From Macrophomina tecta (lineage: Eukaryota > Ascomycota > Dothideomycetes > Botryosphaeriales > Botryosphaeriaceae), in contig JAKSGN010000006.1 of the NCBI GenBank assembly GCA_024180945.1, forward strand, positions 3,782,001 to 3,846,000: a DNA stretch of 64,000 nt, read 5' to 3'. This document shows positions 10,504-23,408 of the stretch, piece after piece. How positions within the stretch are numbered: position 1 is the stretch's first letter; the number at the start of each line of letters is the position of its first letter. A program made the position numbers and the translations under genes. The notes under the pieces are model-generated. The model did no database searches. It had not been told where the DNA came from and saw nothing but the letters and a program-made list of their open reading frames with translations.

Positions 10504-12828
10504 ATGGGCTCCGAGAGCGAGGAGCGCCCTTCCAAAAAGCGAGCCAGGAATTCTACTCCTGCTGAGCCCGGCATCAAGGGCAAGAAGCGGAGAGGCAGGC
10601 CCAAGGTGGACACGCAGGATGAGACCGCTGCTGATGTGAGTAATCATGAATCCGAATTCCGCTCTGGATCAGTCATCATGAATCCACACCCACGCATTAA
10701 CCGTCCAACGGGTGCTGCTATCTCAGAGCGACCCCAAAGCAGCACCATTCACCTTTCCCCAATCTCCTGCATTGCTCTGGCTGTTCTTTCATGTTCTCAC
10801 GTCTGCCCTATTCCAATCCACACCATGCCGACGCCCTACATGGTTCGCCGACTAACGCCGGCACAGCGTCGTCGTACGCAAATCCGCTTGGCCCAAAGAG
10901 CCTATCGCCAAAGGAAGGAGTCGACCATCTCTTCGCTACAGAAGCAGGTGGAGCAGCTCCAGTCGGTCATCGATGGCATGAACAATTCGTTCTTGCGCTT
11001 CAACGATCAGGCCATGGCCTCGGACATTTTCGCTCTGCGTCCAAGTCTAGCCTCGGAGCTGAAGCAAACCACCGAGACCTTCGTCAATCTTGCTAAGACT
11101 GCGAAAACAGTTGCGAGCGAGGATGAGCGGGAGGACAGCCAAGAAGCGGATGAGCCTCCCGCAGAGCAAGCAGCTACCACGCCCAACATTTCGAGCCGCA
11201 ATTACCAGGATATGCAACGGCCTCAGCAAGACACGACTCCAGCGCCTAACTTTGAGGCTCGAATCAATGCGCAATCAACGCACATCGGCTTGGGTTACTA
11301 CAAAATTCCTGAAGAGTCTGAGGCTACGGCCTATGGACAGAAGGTTGACCTTTATTCAGGCTTGGAGCTCCCTAATCTGCAAGCTTCGCATCTTCAAGCT
11401 TCTAGGGATCCTTCAGTTACTGAATCACGTCAGTTTCAGGCTCTCCCTCCCTCTTACCCCTTTGGCGGCATCGATGAACTCAACTCAGTAAATGTCTTTC
11501 GGCCGGAAGATTTCGCCCAGGAAGAAGACAGAAATTCTAAGAACGCATCGGTGGTTCCAGCGCGAACACGCAGTTACCAGCCTTTCACCAGGACCTCCAC
11601 TGTGCTGCCATCTCCCATGACTAGTTCCGTTCCACCGACCTTTACCTATTCCTTTCAAGAGACGACCTTTGCGCGTCGCTTGCAAAGAGCTTGTCTCGAA
11701 CGAGCATTCCATCTTCTTTCCACGGCCCACCTTCGGCCAAGTGACTTCAACCGCGTTTTCCGCCTATGCCGTCACTATTCGTCCCGTGAAGATCTCCTCA
11801 GCGACTTTAGGAAACTCCTCCAGCAGTCAGTCCTCCAACCGCTCGACTTCATCAATTCTCCTTTCCTTCATTTGGGTGGAGCTGGAACGCATTATCCCGC
11901 ACGCGACGAACATGGTAGGGCTATGCCCGATTCTGCCGATTCCGACTGGAACATCCGACGCATTGGGCCATGGGCAACCCGCGCACAGCGAGAGGAATTG
12001 CGGAGAAGCAACCGGCCTGAAGTCGTCTTCACACAAGAACTGGAGGAGGATATGGTGGCATATGGTGGCGAATGGTTCGACAGCCATGACGTTGAGGGTT
12101 ATCTCGAAGAATTGGGTGTGCATATTGACGCGCAGGCCTCTTTCGCCGAAGCTGCTGTCAGAACGCTTGACGCTCTTGCACGCGGGCCAACCGCACAGGC
12201 CGATTTTGCACATCCTGACTCCGAAATGGCTGTTCTGGGTGAGCCGCTCGACCAGTTCGCACCCAACCGTCTTGCCGCACCCTCCCTCGGCATGTCTCCC
12301 TCCTCGCAGTCTCCGCATGCGGCGACCAGCCCATCGCAAGCGAGCTTACCTGGAAGCGCTAGCGTGCCCAGCGCAACACAAAGCGGTCATTCCGCTTCAA
12401 ATAGTCCGAGTACGCCGGACAGCGTACATGTGGTACAGCCAGCAGAACGTATAGCGAATCAAAGCCCCGCAATGACTCTCGGCAATGACTTCCAACCCGT
12501 CGATCCCAAGAGCTATGACGAATGGGACCGCTACTACGATTTGAGTCTTGCGTGGATGGGAAGCAATCAGGCGGATTTGAGTGATTATGGGCTTGGTGAT
12601 GTGGCAACAGTGCAGCAGGTGGACGAGCGGAGACAGAATAGGACGGTGACCATCGACGTGCAGAGATTTATCAACGGTGAGCTCGACACCCATTTCGCAG
12701 TGGAGAATGCTGTGACTAACTTCTTGACAGGGCTGATCAAGCGTGGCGTCTGCATCGGCCGAGGTCCGGGTTTTCGCCGTGCTGACGTCCACTATGCCCT
12801 ACGGGCTGCAATCATAGAGGCTTTCTGA
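10504..12828 (+). CDS. bZIP transcription factor with N-terminal AT-hook
   Basis: Predicted nuclear DNA-binding regulator. Exons 10504-10635, 10867-12676 and 12731-12828 give 679 residues; introns are 231 bp (10636-10866) and 54 bp (12677-12730). Exon 1 carries an AT-hook-like KKRRGRPKV. Splicing brings it next to the basic region RRRTQIRLAQRAYRQRKE (from residue 45), followed by a zipper-like stretch (ISSLQKQVEQLQSVIDGM). The middle is Ser/Pro/Gln-rich. The C-terminus, joined across intron 2, reads RFINGLIKRGVCIGRGPGFR, a tail common to a group of uncharacterised fungal bZIPs. Both introns are multiples of three and lack in-frame stops, so unspliced RNA would also be fully open; intron status is inferred from GTGAGT/GTGAGC donors and CAG ends. 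Target genes are unknown. Confidence 0.8.
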   Translation: MGSESEERPSKKRARNSTPAEPGIKGKKRRGRPKVDTQDETAADVSNHESEFRSGSVIMNPHPRINRPTGAAISERPQSSTIHLSPISCIALAVLSCSHVCPIPIHTMPTPYMVRRLTPAQRRRTQIRLAQRAYRQRKESTISSLQKQVEQLQSVIDGMNNSFLRFNDQAMASDIFALRPSLASELKQTTETFVNLAKTAKTVASEDEREDSQEADEPPAEQAATTPNISSRNYQDMQRPQQDTTPAPNFEARINAQSTHIGLGYYKIPEESEATAYGQKVDLYSGLELPNLQASHLQASRDPSVTESRQFQALPPSYPFGGIDELNSVNVFRPEDFAQEEDRNSKNASVVPARTRSYQPFTRTSTVLPSPMTSSVPPTFTYSFQETTFARRLQRACLERAFHLLSTAHLRPSDFNRVFRLCRHYSSREDLLSDFRKLLQQSVLQPLDFINSPFLHLGGAGTHYPARDEHGRAMPDSADSDWNIRRIGPWATRAQREELRRSNRPEVVFTQELEEDMVAYGGEWFDSHDVEGYLEELGVHIDAQASFAEAAVRTLDALARGPTAQADFAHPDSEMAVLGEPLDQFAPNRLAAPSLGMSPSSQSPHAATSPSQASLPGSASVPSATQSGHSASNSPSTPDSVHVVQPAERIANQSPAMTLGNDFQPVDPKSYDEWDRYYDLSLAWMGSNQADLSDYGLGDVATVQQVDERRQNRTVTIDVQRFINGELDTHFAVENAVTNFLTGLIKRGVCIGRGPGFRRADVHYALRAAIIEAF

Positions 12829-15800
12829 GTACATATTAGAGTCCTGATGTCTCCCAACTCGCACACTCCCAACCTCGGCATGAGCCCCGGCACGAGCAGG
12901 CGAGCTGCGCGTTGCAATCTGCCAACAATCTAGATTGATCCGGAGATCTCCGCCATCCGCCTGAGCGACCGTCAATGACTACATTGAAAGGGGATCCAAC
13001 AGCACCTCCAGATCCTTGTTAAAATCCCCAGCAGCGCCGAGCCCGGGGCTGAAACGACAAGGTACGCGGGAAACCCGGGTAGGGAATATCCAGTGAGGAA
13101 AAAGATACTGTTCGTCTTGTGTATCAAGTATACTTGCCCATGACTTACGTATTTTTTTTTTTTTTAGCAGCTGCTACTACAAAGTATACGCAAGCTGAAT
13201 AAATTTGGATGGGTGCATTGCTGGCAACCCTGTCCCATAGGGATAGTCAGGGTCTGTGGAAGTAAGGAGAAATATTTTGGTGTCAAGTATATTCTTGGTC
13301 GCTGTCACAAAAGCTTTTGACCGGTCGGCTGGATAAGATGTTTGTCCAGTAGCGCAGATGTTATTTCTACTAGTCTGTCTTCATAATCCTTTGGTAATGG
13401 GACTTACGCAAGGGTAGCTGATGTGTCAGGCACTGTACGAGATGAATCTCGGAAGTATGTACAAGGACCCTCTCCACGGCCCTTCCCAAAGCATCTAACC
13501 TATATGCGCGGACGTAAATTTAAACAAAGTCTTCTGGGCACTCTTATCCTCAAATGTACTTCCTAGCTCTCCCCATTCGTATTGCACTTGCTGTCGCTGC
13601 AGCCTTGTGATTGGCCTGGCGGTTCCCCTCTCTCGGCGCTCCTGCTGACTCAGCCTTTTCTCATTGAGCCAGCCTTGTCCGCAAGAACCAGTTTCATCGG
13701 TCAATAGTGAAGCTCTCCGCATTTCTCCTGGTGGAGAATGTTCCTGGCTGTTACTCAACCACAATCTCGTCCTCCCCCGTCAAAATTCTGCCTGAATCCT
13801 CTCCTTTCGGGCGGCTGGTGATTCGCTGATGACTTGGGCAGCGTCCCGAAGCGCGATCGGGGGCGCTTATTCCTAGCTGGTGGTCCTAACATGGAGGCGC
13901 GGCGAGATGCGCTGAAGCTGCTAATGTGTTTCCGATGAGATCACCCGCGCTGACTTCACCAGTGGGTGACGGCGTTTTGGAGTGTAGGTATCCGAGTCCG
14001 GATTTCGTGGGCTCCGAGCGAGCTGCCGCTTGAGCTATTCCCCATATGGGTCGCGCGGCCACCCGTCCTTTAGGACGGTCGACGCTGGAGGTTATGTCAG
14101 TAGGCTTGGATCTTTGAGTTTGAGAAGGTTAAAACAGCGTACTTTGCGGTGCGGATTCAGTCATTTTGTATTTTGTCGGATGGGTAGGTATTTGAAGATG
14201 GTTCGGAGTTGGTCAACTCCGACGGGCTTGCAGGACGCACTGAGTGATTGGGCGGATATAGAGATGTTTTTCTTCTCTGCGCCAGACAGGTGCAGGAGGC
14301 ACGGTATTTAAGAAAGAGAGCAAATGCGAGTATCAGGGCGCCAAGGTGAAGCGCCATCATAACCAATCCTCAACTTCAAGGCTGTGCTCACCGCCGCCGC
14401 AGGCTTGGATAGACGGAGGCTACGAGGCGCAATATGAGTGGGCAATTCTGCCTTAGGGGCAACACAAATTACCAAGCCGCCTTCCAAGGCAATGACGGTA
14501 TCTCCTACTGATTTGAGAAGCGGGCGCTTTGAGTCAGAGAGAGAGTCTCCTTTTTTTTTCCCTCACAAGTTCTCCTTTTTCTTACGTGGCTTCACCGAGC
14601 TAGACTGGGTTCTAGAAACCATCCGTCGTTACAATCCCTTTCAGCTGGGCTGGGATGGGCAGGGAGGAAACGCGAAACGCGTACCCAAGGTGTGGCGACC
14701 GCCGGATAGCTGCAATCATCAGGGAAAAGGGGGCTGAGCGGCCCCTGCACAGCCGGGCAAGGCTTCATTCATGACGTTCCGCGGGATGAGGCTGGGAGCG
14801 CGAAAGGGAGGCCGCACGTACGGTGAAGTCACAATTTGGGGGTGGGGGGGCCAAAAAGAGGGAAAGGAAAAAAAAAACAGATACGGAGAAAAATGAAACA
14901 GCATCAAGAGGCACTCCGACGGCGATCATCCAAAAACCTAATGCAGGCACGGCAGGGCCGCGAGCATTCAGCGCGAAGCTGCAAGCACTGCAGGCGGAGC
15001 TGGAGTCGCTCACGGTTCCCTCGGTAACGTGCAGCTTACATACTGACAGGAGGGGTGGCTTGCTTTTCTTCTTGTCAGCGCGCGCCACGGCGCTCCCGGG
15101 TCGCGTCCGCGTGCATGAGCAGCGCCCAATCGCCCACCTTGCACGCTGTATGTTTGTAAGCCAGGTCTTACCAGCTGAAGTCCAAGGGTTGGAGGTATAA
15201 TTGCCTTCTTTGCCATCTCGGAGGCCCGCGCTGAGGTCGCCCGGCTTTTTGTTCGCCTTCGCTCGCCTTCGCGTCGCCTTGCGTTGCAACGCCCCGCCTG
15301 TGTCGCCTGTCGTGACTGTTGCCCCGAGATACCTGAGGCATAGTCCGCCTCGCTCTTTCGCATGCGCAGAGTCCCCATGGTGATACCGCTGAGTTTGTTG
15401 AGCGGTGGCGAAGTGATGCTATCGCGCCGGTCGGCAACCATCAGTGACTATCGCACGGATAATAGTGGCGAGTAGCTTTATGGATGATATTCAGCTGATT
15501 ATGCAATCGCCCTTGTGGTTAATTGCCAATAAACAATAGTATTGTCTGTTCCAGCGCCCGTGAAAAAGAAAAAGCCTCCCAAACGCCGCGGTCGAAGAGG
15601 TTGACGAGCGGAAAGTAATGCCGATACACACCACCACCATCCTGCGATATACCCCAACCCCATAATGATACATGTGGCTCTACAGGATTATGGATATGAA
15701 GGGAAACTACAGGCGTTCGCTGCCACATGGCGGTGACATTGCTGATATGACAGCACCTCGAATATCTCTTCGGAAAAAGTTGGTTGTGCTCACGGAGGTC

Positions 15801-18800
15801 CAAGCAACGAATATGTCTGCTGTGGAAACGATCAGTACTGAATCTCTGCAAAAGGGTGCATAATTCTGACTTATTTTTGGTTGTTTCACATAAGATTTGG
15901 AAACTCTGATCTAAAAGGAGGTATGGTAATGCTGGAGCTCGCAATGATTCATCCGGCACTACGAGGCCACTCCTCGTCGGCGGGTGTGTATGGACCTTCT
16001 AGGCACAGACGTCAATAATGATTACGAGAGGAGGGCAGTATGGGTTCCTGTATTACCTCCATCCTCGTGGTTGTGTCTCATAATATCGGAAAAGTCGATG
16101 GACATATGAGCGACAGGCGTCCGGTCGTGGCTCTGCATTCTTCTTGTGGGCTCAGATATGAGTCTGGACTGCCTTTGACAGCGGGGGTGTACTTCTTAAA
16201 TATAAAGTGTTTCGCAAAAGAGAGCTGCCACGGAAGGCGTTCTCTGGCATCCTCTGAAACTGCTCCTCTCACCCGTCGAGGCTTCACGCTCAGGGCGTTT
16301 GGTAGGGCTGCAGTTACCGAAGCAAGAGAGGGCGATGGGTATGATCAGCGCATACTGACGCAGGACCGCCCCAATAGTATAGAAGCTGGACTTTGCATGA
16401 GGCACAGAGACGTTTCGGTGTGCAGATTTCTAGCCAATGGCTAACAGTGCCTCTTTTACTGTGCCCGTGGCTTAGCTCGGGCGATGTGCGCGTCTGAGCG
16501 AAGCCAATTCCGCGCAATCCGTTATTTTCTCATCCGCTATAGCTGTCTATTCAACACGTCCGAGCAGAAACAACGCATAGACCGTCAGTAAGTGACAACG
16601 AGGTGACATAGCCGGGGCGCTCCATGGGCAGCATGGCACACCGAGTTTGGCATATCACCGAAGAATCGAATCCGTGGGATTTTTCTGCTGAGCAAACCCG
16701 CGCGTATGGCTTCCGCAGCCATCTGTTAGATGCCTGCTGCCGCAAGACGTCAAGTCACAGACCGACAAGTGCAGAAATTAGGGAATCACACATCCGCGGC
16801 CTTGTCCGGGGTTCCTCAACTCCAATCATCTCGAGTGCGGGATCGAGGCTTGTCCAAAAATGACGGCGCCCTCCGCAAGCCTTGCATTAGCATAGCCGCA
16901 CCGGCAGCCAGCTCTGTCCCGTGATAAATAGCGGTCTCTATAGCCCGATCACGTCCTGCGAGATGTATTTGCGCGGCCGTGTAACTCCTCACCGCCACCT
17001 CCCGCACACTGTGGAGGAACACTGCCACAATATGTGGGAGAAAAGATTCGACAGACAGTGATTGGCACTCGCTATGCTCTTACTCTGACGCAGCACAACT
17101 CTTTGGCACTGACTGACACGTAGCGCCTCGAAACGCAAGCCGGTGCCATTTCATTCTCCCAGCCACGCATTCTGCCCAAGTCCGTAGGCCAATCCAGCTG
17201 CTCCGACGCTCTGGACCATAGTTTCGCGAGCAGCCCCGGCCAGAGCCTGCTCCACAAGTAATGAAACAAAGTAGGGTGTGTCGACACGCGGCAGCGAATG
17301 ACACTGCTCGTGACGACCCTTTGTCTGCCTGTGTCATCGATGCCTGCTCATGCGTGAGGCGTACACGCTCAGCTCCCGGATCCACCCGTCCGGAGAACGG
17401 AAAGGGTCGAGCTAAAGGATTTCACGTGCGCATGCATTCCTTTGCTTCCTCGGCAGAGCCGCAATCTGGCGGGAAGTTCCCAAGCGAAAGACGTCCAAAA
17501 GAGAAAGCGAAAAAATAGCCATGGCAGCAGCCTAGGCGCCTCACAAAGCAGAGCCCCGTTTTTCCCACTACGCCTCTAACAATGGGGGGGAAAGCGGGGC
17601 AGGCAAACGGATGCCTCTTTTGCCTGAAAGCGTCCTGGAATGATTCTCAGCGGATGCGCCCGCCGAAGCGTTTCTGCTGACCGATGCGCCAGGCAGCGGC
17701 GCGGGCATCCCGGTCCGTTTGTCGTGTTTGATTGGCCACGCGTTTCAGAGGGCGTTGTCGAGGACGTGTGCGCCTGCGAAGCAGCCCGTTGGGGCCTCGG
17801 TGCGGGCGGACGGCCGTCTATGCGGCCGAGCGTAAGTGGTACACATGGGAACAGATGGCAGGGCACTGCGCTGCGCCACGCTGGGTGAGCTCGGAGGACG
17901 CCGCGCGGGAGAGTGAGAGCGAAACGGCGAGTAGGCCGGGCGGGCATGAGGCGGACGCACATCTAGCGGAAGTTTTGAACGAGCAAGTAACGTTGAAGGG
18001 ATTGGGCTTTGGGGGTGGTGGGGGGGAACGAAAAATGGGATTGGCGTTTTTACCCGGGATGGTGTGGCGCATCGGATTGCTTGTTTGGGTTAGAGCGATT
18101 TGGTCTGTCGTCAAGGTTGAATGTCTGAGACGTTGTGGAGAACAGCTTCCCGAGTGTGAGTTCTATTAAAGATAGATCTGTAAGTAAGTCAAGCGCATTG
18201 TCCGACAAAGTGTCCAGAATTGATTATGAGTGCGTCATAGGTACCAGTTACGCAGTGTCGACGCGGATGTCGCTCGTTGTTTTTGGTAAGTTGCAGACCG
18301 GCGTTGTAGCACTTTCTGCCTTGACGAAGCAGCTTTGTTTGTGCATTATTATTGGACTTGGGCTTCCCCATCGAGTTGATCGGCCCATCGAGGGGGAGCC
18401 GTGCAGTGTCAAATCCAGCGCTCTTGGTTTCCTTTCTGCTAGGTGGCCTTTGTTCTTACGCTCTCTTGCTCCGAGAATGGCGCGTTACAACGACTAGAGC
18501 TTTCTTCCATCAACTTTGACCAAAGAATGTTGCCGTGTCTCATAGTGTGAGGACCTCCACAATCGGGATATCTGTTTTGCGTCAGGGGGATTCCGGGCAG
18601 GCCCTTTTAGCATACCACCAGTGGCCGTGCTCTAGGTGTTAATGAGGGCGGTCACCTAAATGGGACCCGTTATCAGGAGTATGGAGCATCATGATTCATC
18701 CTGGGGCCACAGGCCATGGACCACATGGCCAGGCACCGGCGCAGCTCTAAGAACTATAAACATGTGTAAATATGGCGAGGATGCGGGCACACCTTTTCTA

Positions 18801-21800
18801 TTCGATGCTCAATTGATTACTTGTCTGAAATCCCACGGAACAATTACGACACTTTCACTGCCATCTTCACCCTCAGACTCACTTGGATAGGTGCTCATAC
18901 ATTTGAGCTTCCTTGGTGGAAAAGGGTTGGTATTCAAAAGGGCGTTCGGTGTAGCACCCGTAATCCACAAACAGAGAACCCGCTTTCTAAGCCATTACGT
19001 CCCACGTATACAACGAGAAATTGGAAGCAGGGAATATCAATTGAGTTCAGAGTAAAAGCATTATCCTGCAAAGCCCATCTTTTCAACGCCGAATTTCGAA
19101 GAGACGCTGGTCAGTGGTTAGCATAGCTAAAAGACTTCGTATGAGAGCGACAGGTTAACACCGATAGTTGAATTTCTGGTAATGACTGTAGAGCAAATAT
19201 ATCGGCGAAATTTATCTCCGGCCACCATCGCGGGGCCAGTTGCCTTCGCCAGAGCCTGCATGGTAGGTTTGGGTTAACAGTTGACACCAAAGAGTCATGC
19301 CTGTGATTTGAAGTGGGGTTGTTTTGGGGTATCCATACCGTTTCCTGAGTTTCCGGGCTTCATGGTGGAAATTCTGGAGATGGAGATGGAGTAAGCGAGG
19401 ATGGGATTATGATCTGAGTTCGGAAAGAAGCTATTTAGAGCGAGTGACAGAGTTGAATGTTGCTTTGTCGTTGCGGTGGATTGAACAATCATGCCGGATC
19501 CAGCAGCAGGTCTTTATATCAATCACTGCCATGGCCGCATCGCCGTTCGCCGACTTTACATTATCCGTATCGGGATATCCACGCCCCCCTTCTCAGCTCA
19601 TTGGTGACTCTATCATCAGTTTGGAATGGCCACTAAGGCCGACTAGCCTCCCAGGAAAGATTCAGGGCAACCAGAGGTGTTGAGAGGGTCTGTTTGGACG
19701 GTAGCTGGCCAAGGGAATTCTCGTTGCGCAAGTAATACTTGGTGTAATCGCACTTCAGCTGCTGAGTGGCTTTCCACGCAAGAATATTCCGCATACATGG
19801 TGCTGCGCTCAGCCCTAGTGCGTCCGGAAAAGTGGGCGACAGTGGCAGCCGCGCGCCTGCCGTGTCACCGGCCCACGCGTGCTTGTGTTTGGCTTCTCTC
19901 CCGCTGTCGCGACGTGGTGCCACCCACCTCCCGAAGAACTGTCGTTACTCGGGTGCGGTAGCCGGAAACAGGTGCTGAGGTCGCCTGCAGGTCTCGCCAC
20001 CCTGAAGAGAGGTCCCCGCTGTCCGGCTCGCTGCTCTGCCAGCTTCTGCTGGACATGCCGGAAAAAGGCAACGCTCACTCAAGCCCCGGAATACGCGTTG
20101 CTCGCTCGCCCTCACTTCTTCGCCCCGCGCCCGTATAGCCTTATTTTTAGCATTTGACGGATTCACCGCAACTTTGACGGGGCAAAACATTCCCCATTAG
20201 TATGATGCGTACTTTCTCCGGCTAGCCTGTTGGCACGCGACAGTCGGGGGTCGATGAAAGAGCTCAGGGACGGATCGCAAGCAGCTACCCGATAGACTAA
20301 ACACCTTCCCTTTGAATAGCAAAACCGACCTTTAAAAGTGTCACAGATCATCGCGGCGCTAAAATAGTAGAGCTCTTCGATTCAAGGGAGGCGGTGTTCA
20401 GATCTTATGCAGCAGTTTGGCGGAGACAGTCAGGCCACCTTCCCTTTGATTTCCGCGATGCTTCTGTATAGTCTACATTGTAGTTGTTCTCTCTTAGCAT
20501 GATGGACACGCATCTCGATATTATTTCCGCGGTTGGCCCCTCGCAGCAGTAGATAAACCATGGTGGAAACGAAAGAGCTGTCCCGACAGAGGTACGGACC
20601 GCATGATTGAACGTTGCAACCCCCGGTGCACTAGCATGTGATTATGCTGGCTGCAGGATTTATTCTCCGAACACGCGTCGCTGTTCTTCAGGCACCAGAG
20701 TGTTATGTCTTGGTCAAGGTTGCCACATCGCCCTGTCGTGCATCCTGCCCGCCATCGACGCGGGCTCGGTTGCGGTTCGCCCAGTCGCTTTGATGCAAGG
20801 GCCGATCAAGGCACCGCCCGAACACGTTCAAGCCAAAGAAGAGGGAGGGGGGTAATCCCTAGTCCATCATCACCTGTGGCTAGGTAACTGTCACAGAGAA
20901 CGAAGCTCCCGTGGCTGGCTGAGTCCGCAACGGTGAGGAGGTGCGGGAAGGGTTCAAATTGATCGGAAATCAATTGGCGTGATACTCTATTCATACCATG
21001 AGATACGCGTGATGTCATCTGTATGTGATTGAGCCCCAGAGAGTCTGCCGTCGTCGTATCTCATACGTGCTGAGGGCTCAAGTGCTTACCACTACAAACC
21101 TGAACCGCCGCTACGGGAAGCCAAACATCGGAGGGAAACGGCGGACTAGAACTGGCTCCGACCGCGGCAGGCTGGCACTCGACCGCTGATCGGGGAATAT
21201 TGTGCATAAATAAACCGAGAGCGCATGAGTATGCTCTTAAAAAGCGGAGTTATCGCATGAATGGGTGGATGAAAGCGGCGTACAGCACCTCCCAACAAAG
21301 GAGGTCTGGCAGCAGGCAGAATTTGAAGCATCTATCCGGGTGTTGAGCTGATCCGAAACGACTGGTAGAGGTGCCCTGACCAATGATCGAGCTCCTCACG
21401 TACATTTCCTCATCATTCGATGTGCAAGCAAGCGGTCGGCTGCAGCGACCTCTTGTGAGTCAGCAAGGAGAGGGGTGCTTAGGCAACGGACACGATCTGG
21501 AAGGGAGATCATCTGTGTCACAGCAGCCCAAGCAAGGGATTCGGATTATCTGCCTTGACATTGTGAGGGCTCAAAAGCCGAGAACATGAGGCAAATGACT
21601 TCCAGTCCTTCCGGCTGCTTGGACCGATACGAGGTATGATCGAAAAACCGGACGTACGGATGGGATCTGTCGAATACCAGGCCTCCCGCGATGAGCAGTT
21701 TTCCTCCATTAATGCACCCGGAAAATTTCTTGTGTCAGAGGGGGCCAATAGATGCGGATTGAAGCAGCCCTGATCCCGAGATCTGCGCTACCTTATCATG

Positions 21801-22261
21801 CAAGCTCCCTGTTCCTGTCACCGCCGTCGCGGGATGAGCAATCGTCTTACGGAGTTAGAGTCGCACGGATCCAGCACCTTCTGGGAACGCATGGTTCCGT
21901 TATAGCGGGCTCTACGAAAACCAGCTATACGTATCATTCCGCTGCACTGGGTCACCAAAACTGGGAAAGAGATCGAATAAAACAAGAGATATAATGTGGT
22001 GATCAACTGGAGACCTGCTGCTTTTCTTATTTATACATATGATAACTGTTTATACCAGAGTTCTTTGATGCCCGGGATCTCCTGATGAAGAAGCCGGCAT
22101 TCTGCGGACGGAAACTGAAAGTGCAGTCTTTGCTCGATGGAGCGTAATCCCAATGGGACCATTCATTTACCCCATTCGTAATGAATTGCAATGGCCAAGG
22201 GACAAAGTAGCAGCGTTGAATTGGAGTGCTTGTTGCACATGCTGCGGCAATTATTTGGACA
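12829..22261. other. 9.4-kb interval without a supported gene
   Basis: Base composition looks like the flanks and not AT-rich. Open frames reach about 145 residues (15519-15959 minus, 17732-18169 plus) but show no domain, no convincing splice-linked extension and no family resemblance. I saw no LTRs, terminal repeats or tRNA. A T-run lies at 13151-13165. Possible contents include long non-coding RNAs, distal regulatory DNA of the bZIP gene, or small genes I cannot recognise. Confidence 0.55.
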
Positions 22262-23408
22262 CTAATTAGTGGTACATCCTCCGCTGAAGTGGAAAGAATA
22301 TTTCTTGCCCGGACCGTCTGAACCATGAGCAAGTTCTCCGGCGACACTGCGGGACGCGAGTTTTCCGGCCGCAAGTTCGGTAAGAGCAGCCTCTCGGGCC
22401 TTCAAGTCAATCCAGTCTTGACAAGGGTGGAAGTTGGAAGCAGGACCATGCTTCCTTGGACCTTTATCGCCAGGGGGAAGAGTGGGAATGACCCCAGGAG
22501 CATTCGGTGGGGACGGTGGGCGGGAAGCCTCAGGTGCTTGAGATGTCGCTCCATCGGGAGAAGACGTGGTTTCGGCAGAAGGGGGAGCAGTTGCCTGTGA
22601 ATCGTTTCCGCAGCGGGGTTTCCCACTAAGGTTGAGGGGCTGCTGCTTCAAGAATTCAACTACCTTTTCCGCGCTCTTGTCGGCAGGGAAAACTGGATAG
22701 TCGAGCCAGACGATTTTCCCATGGTCGATCAACAGCGTAACGCGCTTGACCAGGCGCATATTTCCCCATTCGAACATGGGCAGACCCAAGGCTTCGCAAA
22801 ACTCGAATTTCTCATCACTCAGGAGGTGATAGCCCAGACGTAGATGCTCGCGGCAAACTTTCTGATGCTCAGTGCTTTGGGTGCTGAGGCCAAAAATCCT
22901 GGATATACCCAGCCCCTTGAGCTGCGAGGTTGCCGCCTTGAAAGAGCAGGCCTGAGGGGTGCAACCGCGGGCGCCGGGAATGGCGTCCCAGTCGGTGGGC
23001 ACGGGCTCCTTGGGCTTGCCGGTGCGCGGGTAACAGAAAATCACAGTGTAGCCCTTGAGCTTGGAAACGTCGACCACTTTGTCTTCAGTTGAGAGGAGCG
23101 GCACAGATGGCATGGTTGAGCCCCGCAGGTGGTCGCACTTGTGGTCGTCCACAGGCCTGGGCAGTCCTGGTGGAAGCACATCCTCGCTTGAGCCTGGTCA
23201 ATGTATCAGCCGCCAGCACTCGTTCTGAATCGGAACTGGGATTCAAGGAGCATACGGTCATATTGCTGTTGGGTCTGCTGCTCCATGGTCTTCTTCATGC
23301 ACTCCTCAAGGCCTGGAGAAGATGCGGTGTGCCAAGTTAGCTGTCGTGGGTCTCTCCGCCCATCTTAAGCACCCTCTCGGCACCTTCGGCACCCAAAGTC
23401 GACTCCAT
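22262..23408 (-). CDS. Peroxiredoxin, PrxQ/BCP-like AhpC-TSA family
   Basis: Predicted thiol peroxidase reducing hydrogen peroxide or organic peroxides. Proposed exons 23408-23384, 23312-23256 and 23193-22262, with introns of 71 and 62 bp, give 337 residues. The core motif ARGCTPQACSF places Cys105 and Cys110 five residues apart, as the peroxidatic and resolving cysteines of PrxQ/BCP. TVIFCYPRTGKP, GLSTQSTEHQ and YHLLSDEKFE are further family blocks. The thioredoxin fold ends near residue 200 and is followed by a long Pro/Ser-rich tail ending CTTN, unusual for a family of about 150-200 residues. The second intron is well supported (GTATGC donor, joins QQYDR to SSEDVLPPG); the first, and so the ATG at 23408, are less certain. 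Divergent from the flavoprotein gene. Confidence 0.75.

Noticed and set aside
12829..22261. CRISPR array, rRNA or terminal-inverted-repeat transposon
   Set aside because: No regular spaced repeats, no rRNA signature and no matching terminal repeats were seen.
23194..23408. Separate small gene upstream of the peroxiredoxin
   Set aside because: The pieces join the peroxiredoxin frame through GT-AG introns with correct phase, so they are taken as its 5' exons.
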